Below are positions 1 through 7,976 of a stretch of DNA of 58,627 nucleotides, one piece after another (the first letter of the stretch is position 1; the number at the start of each line of letters is the position of its first letter). Position numbers and translations under genes: made by a program. Under the pieces are notes generated by a model that had not been told where the DNA came from, did no database searches, and was given only the letters and a program-made list of their open reading frames with translations. Location of the stretch: NCBI GenBank assembly GCA_910577575.1, contig CAJTOG010000007.1, positions 1-58,627 of the forward strand, given 5' to 3'. The stretch is from an uncultured Ruminococcus sp. Lineage in GTDB: Bacteria > Bacillota > Clostridia > Oscillospirales > Ruminococcaceae.

Positions 1-165
1 TATGGCATCATAATCAGGAAGTTCACCACTGATTACAATTTTTTTTCGGGGTTTTTTTCAGCTTCTTCAGCACGTTTTCTTTGAGCGTCTTTTTCACGTT
101 CAAGGTTTCTTATGGCATCATAATCAGGAAGTTCACCACTGATTACAATTTTTTTTCGGGGTTTT
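1..165. repeat. Exact 55-bp direct repeat at the left edge (1-55 and 111-165)
   Basis: Bases 1-55 are identical to 111-165, a period of 110 bp. Because 110 is not a multiple of three, the second copy met by the minus-strand gene is out of frame and ends it at 33. Repeat length of exactly 55 and position at the very edge suggest an assembly-graph artefact (k-mer loop) more than a biological duplication. Confidence 0.8.
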
Positions 166-428
166 GCAGGTGCTTCATCAGTCTTTTTTTCAACTTTTGG
201 AGCATTTTTCTTAGGAAGAGCAGCTGTTTTTTTTATTGTGTCAGATTTACCGGAAGTATTTTTCTGACTGTTCATAGAAATCAATATATCATCAACCGAC
301 ATACTGTCAATAGGTTCACTGCCGTGAGACTTTGGTTTATTTGGAACAGTTTTTCTTACTGGTTTTTCCGGACGCTTTTTGGTTTTAAGATTATTGAGCA
401 TATCATCAAGGTCTTTTCTGATAGCCAT
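33..428 (-). CDS. Lys/Glu-rich hypothetical protein, N-terminal part, cut at the window edge
   Basis: Last gene of the proBA operon, 25 bp after proA, with a good ribosome binding site (GGAGG) 6 bases before its ATG. The 131 visible residues are strongly charged and probably disordered: an N-terminal helix (IRKDLDDMLNNLK), a Lys/Pro-rich stretch, then an Arg/Glu-rich coiled-coil-like segment (EKDAQRKRAEEAE). The last residues (about NPEKKL) are read from the 110-bp repeat in a shifted frame, so the stop at 33 is probably not the real end. The RKRAEEAE segment matches the repeat unit of the partial gene at the right edge (57460-58627), and both are on the minus strand. This may therefore be the N-terminus of that same membrane protein. 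Function unknown. Confidence 0.55.
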   Translation of the reverse strand: MAIRKDLDDMLNNLKTKKRPEKPVRKTVPNKPKSHGSEPIDSMSVDDILISMNSQKNTSGKSDTIKKTAALPKKNAPKVEKKTDEAPAKPRKKIVISGELPDYDAIRNLEREKDAQRKRAEEAEKNPEKKL

Positions 429-453
429 TGTACGCCTCCTTCAATTAAATATG

Positions 454-1701
454 TTATCTTATCTGACCGTTTCCATCAATCAGGTATTTTACAGTTGTTA
501 GTTCTGAAAGTCCCATAGGACCTCTTGCATGAAGTTTTTGAGTGGAGATTCCTATTTCAGCACCGTATCCGAATTCTCCGCCGTCAGTGAATCTTGTTGA
601 AGCATTTACATAAACTGCCGCTGCATCAACTTCATGCTGGAATTTACGTGCATCATCAAGCGATTGTGTTACAATGCATTCCGAATGACGTGTACTATAT
701 TTTCTGATATGCGAGATAGCTTCATCAATTGAATCAACGACTTTTACAGCAATTATATAGTCATTGAATTCTGTAGCATATTCTGTATCTGTTGCTTTTT
801 CAACTGAATTTCCCAGAATTTCAATGGTTTTGTCACATCCATAGATTTTAACATTGTGCGATTTGAAACGTTCAGCAATCATGGGAAGAAAAGCATCTGC
901 AATATCCTTGTGTACAAGTAGGCTTTCAATGGCATTGCAGACTGACGGACGCTGTGTTTTTGAATTATCCGTTATATTTACAGCCATATCAATATCAGCT
1001 GATTTATCAATGTAAACATGACAGTTTCCTGCTCCTGTTTCAATAACCGGTACTGTAGCAGTAGTAACAACAGCCTGAATAAGTCTTGCACTTCCGCGTG
1101 GAATCAGTACATCTACATATCCATTCAGTTTCATGAGCTCATTTGTCGTTTCACGTGATGTGTTTTCAACAACCTGAATAATATCGGCAGGAAGTCCGGT
1201 TTTTTCAAGAGCTTCACGCATAATTTTTCCAAGGCAGATATTTGAGTAAATGGCTTCTTTTCCTCCCTTGAGAATAACTGCATTGCCTGCTTTAAGGCAT
1301 AATGCTGCTGCATCAACAGTAACATTCGGACGTGATTCAAAAATAATGCCGATAACACCCAGTGGAACACGTGTTTTGGTGATTTTCAATCCGTTGGGAC
1401 GTACAAATCCGTCAATTACCTGTCCGATAGGGTCATTCATGGCAATAAGTTCATCAACTCCCTTTGCCATACCTTCAATGCGTTTTTCATCAAGTTTAAG
1501 TCTGTCTTGCATTGCCTCTGACATACCGTTTTCTTTTGCTGTCTGTAAATCTTTGGCATTTTCAGAAATAATCAGGGCTGCATTTTCTTTCAGAGCCTTT
1601 GATATAGCAGCAAGAGCATTGTTTTTTGATTTTGTTGAAGCTCCTGCAATGGAAGGTTCTGCATTTTTGGCTTTTATGCCAAGTTCAAGCGTATAATTCA
1701 T
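454..1701 (-). CDS. proA: Glutamate-5-semialdehyde dehydrogenase (gamma-glutamyl phosphate reductase)
   Basis: Second enzyme of proline synthesis: NADPH-dependent reduction of gamma-glutamyl phosphate to glutamate-5-semialdehyde in the cytoplasm. The 415-residue product has the normal family length and aldehyde-dehydrogenase fold signatures, including the substrate/cofactor region GVIGIIFESRPNVT, and the catalytic cysteine in RPSVCNAIE. It lies 57 bp downstream of proB in the same direction, the usual proBA pair. The longer reading frame begins at a GTG at 1710; the ATG at 1701 is preferred because GAGG sits at better spacing before it. The flanking genes in the operon (a 2-hydroxyacid dehydrogenase and an unknown charged protein) are not classic proline genes. 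Confidence 0.95.
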   Translation of the reverse strand: MNYTLELGIKAKNAEPSIAGASTKSKNNALAAISKALKENAALIISENAKDLQTAKENGMSEAMQDRLKLDEKRIEGMAKGVDELIAMNDPIGQVIDGFVRPNGLKITKTRVPLGVIGIIFESRPNVTVDAAALCLKAGNAVILKGGKEAIYSNICLGKIMREALEKTGLPADIIQVVENTSRETTNELMKLNGYVDVLIPRGSARLIQAVVTTATVPVIETGAGNCHVYIDKSADIDMAVNITDNSKTQRPSVCNAIESLLVHKDIADAFLPMIAERFKSHNVKIYGCDKTIEILGNSVEKATDTEYATEFNDYIIAVKVVDSIDEAISHIRKYSTRHSECIVTQSLDDARKFQHEVDAAAVYVNASTRFTDGGEFGYGAEIGISTQKLHARGPMGLSELTTVKYLIDGNGQIR

Positions 1702-1758
1702 ATCCTTCACCTCATAATATTTTATTCAAGTTTAGTCAAACAAGCTTAATATACGTTT

Positions 1759-2586
1759 TCAATTTTTATTTTTTGTAGAAAGATTTTCCTGTAATTTTTT
1801 GGCGACAAAAATAGTACCTATCTCTTTATCTTCAAATAAATCATAAAGCAGTTCAGGATTTTTGCCATTCATAATAACCATATCAATACCGGCATCAGTA
1901 GCAATTTTAGCGGCATGAATTTTAGTTGACATTCCGCCTGTACCGAGTCCTGAACCTGCACCACCTGCAGATTTTTCAATTGCCGGAGTTATTTCTTCTA
2001 CTATGGAAATAGGTTCTGCGTCAGGGTTTTTGCGTGGGTCATTGCTGTAAAGACAGTCAATGTCAGAAAGAATCAGAAGCAAATCTGCACCGGAAAGACC
2101 GGCAACAAGTGCGGAAAGAGAATCATTCTCACCTATTTCAAGTTCCAGTTCATCAATTGAAATTGAATCATTTTCATTTACAATCGGGATAACTCCCATG
2201 CTTACAAGGGTTTCAATGGTATTCTTGAAATTTTCACAATGACTGGGATTATTTATAATTGTTTTGGTAAGAAGAATCTGTGCAACGGTTACACTGTATT
2301 TTTCAAACATATCATCATAAACGTGCATAAGTTCACACTGTCCGACAGCGGCAACAGCTTGTTTAAGTTTGGTGTCTACGGGTTTTTTAGAAAGTCCGAG
2401 TTTACCTGTACCAAGACCGACAGCACCGGAAGAAACCATAATAATTTCCTTGCCCGAGTTATGCAAATCTGAAATAACACGGACTAAATTAGTCATTCGC
2501 CGTATATTCAGCTTTCCTGTGCTGTGGGCGAGTGTTGAAGTGCCCAATTTTATAACGATTCGTTTTTTATCAGAAATATTTCTCAT
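1759..2586 (-). CDS. proB: Glutamate 5-kinase, short form without PUA domain
   Basis: Phosphorylates glutamate to gamma-glutamyl phosphate, the committed and normally proline-inhibited step of proline synthesis. The 275 residues cover only the amino-acid-kinase domain: N-terminal IVIKLGTSTL, the glycine loop VSSGAVGLG, NENDSI and the C-terminal GTGGMSTKIHAAKIA segment. The C-terminal PUA domain found in the roughly 367-residue E. coli enzyme is absent, as in many short Firmicutes enzymes, so this is not a truncation. It follows the 2-hydroxyacid dehydrogenase by 18 bp and precedes proA, so co-transcription is very likely. Confidence 0.94.
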   Translation of the reverse strand: MRNISDKKRIVIKLGTSTLAHSTGKLNIRRMTNLVRVISDLHNSGKEIIMVSSGAVGLGTGKLGLSKKPVDTKLKQAVAAVGQCELMHVYDDMFEKYSVTVAQILLTKTIINNPSHCENFKNTIETLVSMGVIPIVNENDSISIDELELEIGENDSLSALVAGLSGADLLLILSDIDCLYSNDPRKNPDAEPISIVEEITPAIEKSAGGAGSGLGTGGMSTKIHAAKIATDAGIDMVIMNGKNPELLYDLFEDKEIGTIFVAKKLQENLSTKNKN

Positions 2587-2604
2587 GTTTATACATTCCT
2601 TAAA

Positions 2605-3555
2605 TTAATTGACTTTATTTTGCGGAGTACCATTCTGCCACAATCTGATATTTTCACAGACTATATCAAACAGGCGTTTCCTTGTTTCATAAGCCGACCA
2701 TGCAGTATGTGGAGTGATTATACAATTTTTGGCAGTTTTCAGAGGTGTATCAGGTGACATGGGTTCTTTGTCAAGTACATCAAGATAAGCAGCGGCGATT
2801 TTTTTATTATTCAGTGCATCTGCCAAATCTTTTTCATTTATGACAGCTCCTCTTGATGTGTTAATTAAAACAGCAGAAGGTTTCATTACGTTAAGCAGTT
2901 TCGTGTTTACAATACCTTTTGTCTGTTCAGTAAGAGGACAGTGAAATGTAAGAAAATCAGCATTTTTTGCTGCTGTAATTATATCAGTTACTTCATACGG
3001 ACAGTTTTCAGGTCTGGTTCTTGTACTGACTATTATGTTCATACCAAATGTTTTGCCTATTTCCACTGTGCATTTTCCTATTGAACCATATCCTACAACA
3101 GACAGTGTTTTTCCGGAAAGCTCTGTAGTAGGAATCGGGAAGTATGAAAAACATGAAGAATTTTCCCATTTGCCTGATTTGACGGCTGAATCATAATTCC
3201 TGATATGGTTTGCGAAGTCCAGAATATAGGCGAATACCTGTTGTGCGACTGCATTTGTTGAATATTGTCCGGCATTGCATACAGTTATATTTTTAAGTTT
3301 TGCATATTCAATATCAATGTTATTGAAACCTGTTGCAAAAAGCCCTATATATTTCAGATTTGGACATTTATCAATAATATCTTTTGTTATAAGTACTTTG
3401 TTGCACAGGACAATTTCAGCATCTCCGATGTGATTCACTGTAAGTTCGGGAGGTGTAAGGGGAAATATTTTTATATTGCCATATTTTTTGAGTGCGTCAG
3501 GGGATATATCGTCATCTGAAGTAACAGTAGACCAGTCCAGTACAGAAATTTTCAT
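2605..3555 (-). CDS. D-2-hydroxyacid dehydrogenase (NAD-binding, glycerate dehydrogenase-like)
   Basis: 316-residue enzyme of the D-isomer-specific 2-hydroxyacid dehydrogenase family. Visible family features are the Rossmann motif VVGYGSIG in the middle, the substrate-binding arginine region INTSRGAVI, the acidic relay residue in DVLDKEP and the catalytic histidine in ITPHTAW near the end. Length and order are normal. The substrate cannot be read from sequence; hydroxypyruvate/glycerate or another 2-oxo acid is likely. Its ATG overlaps the TGA of the upstream membrane-protein gene (ATGA), and proB follows 18 bp later, so it belongs to the operon that carries proline synthesis. This linkage may be only transcriptional. 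Confidence 0.85.
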   Translation of the reverse strand: MKISVLDWSTVTSDDDISPDALKKYGNIKIFPLTPPELTVNHIGDAEIVLCNKVLITKDIIDKCPNLKYIGLFATGFNNIDIEYAKLKNITVCNAGQYSTNAVAQQVFAYILDFANHIRNYDSAVKSGKWENSSCFSYFPIPTTELSGKTLSVVGYGSIGKCTVEIGKTFGMNIIVSTRTRPENCPYEVTDIITAAKNADFLTFHCPLTEQTKGIVNTKLLNVMKPSAVLINTSRGAVINEKDLADALNNKKIAAAYLDVLDKEPMSPDTPLKTAKNCIITPHTAWSAYETRKRLFDIVCENIRLWQNGTPQNKVN

Positions 3556-3923
3556 TTAGAAGCCTCACTGTCAGCAGATTGCAGTTTTTCTGAATTATCA
3601 GAGGATTTGTTTTTGTTTCTGAAAGCAATTGAAGTGACAAAAGCTACAAGAATAAGTATCAGTTCAATTGCTCCGACAATGTAGAACCATGTCCGACTGC
3701 TTGAAATCCAGAGTGTAAGTGAAAAAGGAATAGCAACAGCCATGATAAGCTGAAAAGGTTTTTTGTCGGTTGCAAATCTGTAAATAAAGAAAATTAATCC
3801 TACAATGCAGAATATCAGGTGAAGAGAAAACGGAAAAGGAAACAAGTTTCCGCTTTCAAGTGAGCCCGATGCATTTGAATTTCTTATTGTTTTATCAGCG
3901 ATAGTTAATAACATATTTATCAT
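3552..3923 (-). CDS. Small hypothetical membrane protein
   Basis: 123 residues, first gene of the minus-strand proBA operon. Three hydrophobic stretches are visible (about residues 28-47, 57-72 and 76-97), followed by a hydrophilic Ser/Asp-rich tail, so it is probably an integral membrane protein with a cytoplasmic C-terminus. It has a GGAG ribosome binding site and lies about 65 bp downstream of a promoter-like sequence at 3995-4023. No family was recognised. The 4-bp overlap with the dehydrogenase gene suggests coupled translation. Confidence 0.65.
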   Translation of the reverse strand: MINMLLTIADKTIRNSNASGSLESGNLFPFPFSLHLIFCIVGLIFFIYRFATDKKPFQLIMAVAIPFSLTLWISSSRTWFYIVGAIELILILVAFVTSIAFRNKNKSSDNSEKLQSADSEASK

Positions 3924-3994
3924 AAATTCTCCAATCCGTCTTTACGGGACTGTTTTTACGGTAAACAGCCATACCGAAATAAATATCTTTTTAT

Positions 3995-4023
3995 ATTATA
4001 TCATAATACTTGGAAAAATTCAA
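3995..4023 (-). promoter_or_regulatory. Sigma-A-type promoter of the proBA operon
   Basis: Read on the minus strand, TTGAAT (4018-4023) is followed by 17 bases and a perfect TATAAT (3995-4000) with a TGA just before it, an extended -10. Transcription would start near 3988 and enter the small membrane-protein gene after a leader of about 65 bases. Confidence 0.75.
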
Positions 4024-4204
4024 CTGTTTTTGCCAAAAAAATTTATATATGAAAATAAAGCGTTTTATGGCAACGATATTTTTATTAATAATTTTTGTCA
4101 GATAGTACCAAATAATCAATAAGTTATTGTGCATATGACTGAAAAGCTTGTTGCTATCTGATAAATTTAATTTTTTATTTTTGTAATAAATTGCAGAAAA
4201 TGTA

Positions 4205-4233
4205 TTGACATTGCCATAAAAAAAGTGTATAAT
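4205..4233 (+). promoter_or_regulatory. Consensus sigma-A promoter 270 bp upstream of rny
   Basis: TTGACA at 4205-4210, a 17-base spacer and TATAAT at 4228-4233 form a perfect consensus. No gene starts for another 270 bp, so the transcript has a long leader before rny. The proBA promoter fires in the opposite direction 180 bp away. Confidence 0.85.
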
Positions 4234-4239
4234 AAAGAT

Positions 4240-4503
4240 GTTGTATTTATTGCAAAAATATTGCTTCTGGCAGTAAATTGCAGCTTGTTTTAAATCATTT
4301 CGGCTATGAGAATTACATATGAATAAATTATGCCGGTGATATATACAATAAACGGACTTAAAGTCCGGCATTTCAGAAGCCTTTGGAGTATGGGTGTTCT
4401 GTCAATATATATTAATGAATAAAATAATGCGGCATTTACCGCCTTAAGTGATAGCTGTTTTTATGATACAAGCTTAAATTACAAAAAGGAGGTAATGCAC
4501 TGT
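4240..4503 (+). promoter_or_regulatory. Long rny leader with competing hairpins
   Basis: About 260 transcribed bases without an ORF. A compact hairpin (CGGACT-TAA-AGTCCG, within 4352-4367) can form, and an outer pairing of TGCCGG (4331-4336) with CCGGCA (4365-4370) uses some of the same bases. The two folds exclude each other partly, as in switch-like leaders. No known riboswitch class was recognised, and there is no clear terminator. It might instead contain a small RNA. Confidence 0.35.
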
Positions 4504-6081
4504 ATGGACCCTATTATTGTTGTTGTTCTTATTGTCGCTGCTCTGGCTGTCGGAGCTGTTGCAGGCGGATTTTTTGCCTATAAAAAAGGTGTTTCTGCCG
4601 GCATTGACCAGCGTAAGCGTGAGGCAGAAGCTGTTATAGGTTCAGCTGAACAGCAGGCTTCCCGTATTGTTTCCGATGCGGAGAAGGATGCGGACAATAA
4701 GAGAAAAGGTGCCTTGATTGAAGCTAAAGATGAAATTCATAAGCTTCGGGCTGAGGCTGATAAGGAGATTAAGGACCGCAGAGCAGAGCTGTCACGTCAG
4801 GAAAGACGTATGCAGCAGAAGGAGGAAAATCTCGATAAGAAAACTGATAATCTGGAAAGAAAAGAAGACTCTCTTAATCAGAAGATTAAAAGTGCTGAAG
4901 AAAAACTTAAAGAAGCTGAACAGATTAAAAAATCCGAAATGGATGTTCTTGAAAGAATTTCCGAATTTACAAAGGAGCAAGCTAAGGAGTATATACTCTC
5001 CACGCTTGAAGGTGATTTAATTCACGAAAAGGCTGTTAAAATAGCAGCTTATGAGCAGCAGCTCAAAGATGAATGCAATGAAAAGGCAAGAAGTCAGATT
5101 TCGCTTGCCATTGCTAAAGTTGCGGCTGAGCAAGTTTCGGAAGCAGCTGTTTCAGTAGTTCCGTTGCCGAATGACGAAATGAAAGGACGTATTATCGGAC
5201 GTGAGGGACGCAATATCCGAACTCTTGAAACACTTACCGGTGTTGACCTGATTATTGATGATACTCCGGAAGCTATTACCCTTTCTTGCTTTGACCAGAT
5301 TCGCCGTGAGGTTGCAAGAATTGCTCTTGAAAAACTTATTGCTGACGGACGTATTCATCCGACCCGAATTGAAGAAATGGTTGATAAGGCTCGCCGTGAG
5401 GTTGAACACCGCATTAAGCAAGAGGGTGAACGTGCCATTATCGAAACAAATGTTCACGGCATTAATCATGAACTTGTAAAACTTCTCGGACGTTTGAAAT
5501 TCCGAACAAGCTACAGGCAGAATGTACTTGACCATTCAATTGAAGTTGCAAAGCTTTGTGGGGTTCTTGCATCAGAATTGGGCGTTGATGCAAACATGGC
5601 GAGACGTGCAGGACTTCTTCATGATATAGGTAAAGCTCTTACATCAGAAATTGAGGGTTCTCATGTTCAAATTGGTGTTGATGTCTGCAAGAAATACAAT
5701 GAAAATGCAGTTGTTATCCATGCTGTTGAAGCTCATCATAATGACGTTGAGCCGAAAACAGTTATTGCCTGCATAGTTCAGGCGGCAGATGCCATATCCG
5801 CCGCAAGACCGGCAGCAAGAAGCGAAAATTACGAAAGCTATATAAAGCGTCTGCAGAAGCTTGAGGAAATCTGTACTTCTTATGAAGGCGTTGAAAAATG
5901 CTTTGCTGTTCAGGCAGGCAGAGAAGTAAGAATCATGGTAGTTCCGGAGATTATAAACGATGAGAAAATGGTGCTTGTTGCAAGACAAATTTCTCAGCAG
6001 ATTGAAAATGAAATGGACTATCCCGGACAGATTAAAGTTAATCTTATTCGTGAGAGCAGAGTTACTGACTACGCTAAATAA
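4504..6081 (+). CDS. rny: Ribonuclease Y
   Basis: Membrane-anchored endoribonuclease that starts mRNA decay in Firmicutes. The order of parts is typical: N-terminal transmembrane helix (PIIVVVLIVAALAVGAV), a long coiled coil to about residue 200, a KH RNA-binding domain (GRIIGREGRNIR) and an HD domain with His373-Asp374 (LLHDIGKAL) and HAVEAHH. Length of 525 is normal. An ATG at 4495 lies only 2 bases after AAGGAGG (4486-4492), too close; the ATG at 4504 has 11 bases and begins MDPIIVVV, so it is preferred. It is transcribed alone: a consensus promoter and long leader precede it, and a strong terminator follows. Confidence 0.95.
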   Translation: MDPIIVVVLIVAALAVGAVAGGFFAYKKGVSAGIDQRKREAEAVIGSAEQQASRIVSDAEKDADNKRKGALIEAKDEIHKLRAEADKEIKDRRAELSRQERRMQQKEENLDKKTDNLERKEDSLNQKIKSAEEKLKEAEQIKKSEMDVLERISEFTKEQAKEYILSTLEGDLIHEKAVKIAAYEQQLKDECNEKARSQISLAIAKVAAEQVSEAAVSVVPLPNDEMKGRIIGREGRNIRTLETLTGVDLIIDDTPEAITLSCFDQIRREVARIALEKLIADGRIHPTRIEEMVDKARREVEHRIKQEGERAIIETNVHGINHELVKLLGRLKFRTSYRQNVLDHSIEVAKLCGVLASELGVDANMARRAGLLHDIGKALTSEIEGSHVQIGVDVCKKYNENAVVIHAVEAHHNDVEPKTVIACIVQAADAISAARPAARSENYESYIKRLQKLEEICTSYEGVEKCFAVQAGREVRIMVVPEIINDEKMVLVARQISQQIENEMDYPGQIKVNLIRESRVTDYAK

Positions 6082-6086
6082 TATAC

Positions 6087-6118
6087 TGCGGACGGTATAC
6101 CACCCGTCCGCATTTTTT
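6087..6118 (+). terminator. Intrinsic terminator of rny
   Basis: TGCGGACGG (6087-6095) pairs perfectly with CCGTCCGCA (6104-6112) across an 8-base loop and is followed by six T. Confidence 0.93.
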
Positions 6119-6160
6119 ATTATCAGAGTCATATATTTATTATAAAAAGGGAGATGTATC

Positions 6161-7882
6161 ATGAATAAAAAATCATTCAAGCGAAGGCTTGCGGAAATTA
6201 CAGCAATAATTTCAATTTCTGTATGTACAGTGGCAACGCCTGTAATTGCAAGCTGGCATCAGATAGGCAGTATGGGTGACATTAATAATGATTCAAAGGT
6301 AAGTATTGCCGATATGATTTTGCTTTCAAAATATATACTCGGTGAAATTTCCCTTACATCAGAAAATGCTTATCATATTAATGGAAAATCCTACTCTGTA
6401 AACGGACGGACTGAAGATGATTCTGTTGATTATCTACAGACAGCCGACATAAATCAAGATGGCAGAATAGATATTTTTGACCTTATTATGATGCGTAAGT
6501 ATATTGTAAATCAATGGAGCGAGCCAGTATACATATGGGAAGATGATAAAGAAACTACTACATCGTCTTCTGCTGTAACTGTAACAACAACAGTTGCAGG
6601 AACATCTTCCGGATTATCATCAGCAACTTCAACTACTACAGTTTCTGCAAAGAAAAATAATTTTATAGAGCCTCCTGTTTATGATTTGTATGGTTCTATG
6701 CCATCTCAGGGAGATGCAGAACTGCTTATTTTTTATGTTGATTTTCCTGACTGTAAATATGATTATAATCCAACGGCTGATGAAATAAACAGGATTGCAT
6801 TCGGTGAAGCTGATGAAAAAAATGTAAATTATCCCTTTGAAAGCATGAGTGCATTTTACAGTCGTTCATCAAAGGGTGCTATGAAACTGAAAGGAACAGC
6901 TTATACATATACCGCAAAAAACAATAAGTCATATTATGAAAATGATGTATGGCATGTTGCACTTATTGATGAAATAATATCTGAATTTGATAAAAAAATT
7001 GATTTTTCTGAATTTGACGGAAACAAAGATAAAATAATAGACAGTATTCTTATAAACGTGCCTGAATCGGCAGGCAATGAAAATTGGTGGGCATCGGCAG
7101 GTACATTCGGCGGAGACCCTGTAAACAGAGCAGATGGAATGAATATCGGTCATGTTATTGTCGGAAATGCTGAAATAAAGTCAGCTGATAACTACAGTAA
7201 TTTCAACAGTTCATATCTGCATGAAATAGGTCATTGTATGGGGCTTCCTGATTATTATATGTATGGTGCTGAAGATTTTCAGGGAATGCATGGTTCGGCA
7301 GGATTTGAAATGATGGACGATGCAAACTGTGATTTCGGAGCAGTTTCAAAACTTATGCTTGGCTGGTATACGCCTGAACAGGTAAATGTATTTGATAAAA
7401 ATTCCGGAACTCAGACATATGTTCTTTCTGATGCACAGACTGATGACGGAAATTGTATTATTATTCCATGCGGAAGTCTTGATGATAAATACCGTTCAGA
7501 ATTTTTTATAATTGAATATGCAAGTCTGAAAAGAAATAATAGTAATCTTGTCAATGAATGGTGGAGGTCAATAGGTGAAGGAGTTCGTATTTATCATGCT
7601 GAAACATCTGAAAATGGTGATATACGATATAATACGTTTAAATATGCAAGCGGAAACAATGAAGCTACGGATTATGGAAACGGCAGGCGTTTCATAAGAC
7701 TTGTCGGCGAAGGCGATGACAGTACGGATAATTTTCTGAGAACAGGCGATATTGTAGACAGTTCAGTTCCTGATTTTAATATATATGACAGCAATGGAAA
7801 CACGACTGTAAATACAGGTGTAACTGTTACTATAGGCGACTGTGCGGACAATAAATACTATATAACTATTTCTTCTGATTAA
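6161..7882 (+). CDS. Secreted M6-like metallopeptidase with N-terminal dockerin
   Basis: 573 residues with a signal-peptide-like N-terminus (Lys/Arg-rich, then a hydrophobic stretch ending near residue 31). Next comes a type I dockerin (about 35-125) with two calcium-loop repeats, GDINNDSKVSIADMILL and ADINQDGRIDIFDLIMM. The second follows after an unusually long spacer. A Ser/Thr linker (about 133-168) leads to a catalytic domain with the zinc motif H354-E355-x-x-H358 in HEIGHCMGLPD, which matches the immune-inhibitor-A (M6) metzincin-like pattern. Dockerins usually sit at the C-terminus; here it precedes the enzyme. The likely role is a protease displayed on or released with the cellulosome, acting on host, plant or cellulosomal proteins. 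The peptidase class is inferred from the motif; the dockerin call is firm. Confidence 0.83.
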   Translation: MNKKSFKRRLAEITAIISISVCTVATPVIASWHQIGSMGDINNDSKVSIADMILLSKYILGEISLTSENAYHINGKSYSVNGRTEDDSVDYLQTADINQDGRIDIFDLIMMRKYIVNQWSEPVYIWEDDKETTTSSSAVTVTTTVAGTSSGLSSATSTTTVSAKKNNFIEPPVYDLYGSMPSQGDAELLIFYVDFPDCKYDYNPTADEINRIAFGEADEKNVNYPFESMSAFYSRSSKGAMKLKGTAYTYTAKNNKSYYENDVWHVALIDEIISEFDKKIDFSEFDGNKDKIIDSILINVPESAGNENWWASAGTFGGDPVNRADGMNIGHVIVGNAEIKSADNYSNFNSSYLHEIGHCMGLPDYYMYGAEDFQGMHGSAGFEMMDDANCDFGAVSKLMLGWYTPEQVNVFDKNSGTQTYVLSDAQTDDGNCIIIPCGSLDDKYRSEFFIIEYASLKRNNSNLVNEWWRSIGEGVRIYHAETSENGDIRYNTFKYASGNNEATDYGNGRRFIRLVGEGDDSTDNFLRTGDIVDSSVPDFNIYDSNGNTTVNTGVTVTIGDCADNKYYITISSD

Positions 7883-7976
7883 GCTGAAAAAAGTATTTTT
7901 TATAAAATACGGACAGTTTATCACAGATTAAATTTATGTTTAAAAAATAAATCAAATATAGAGAAAGGAATTAAAA

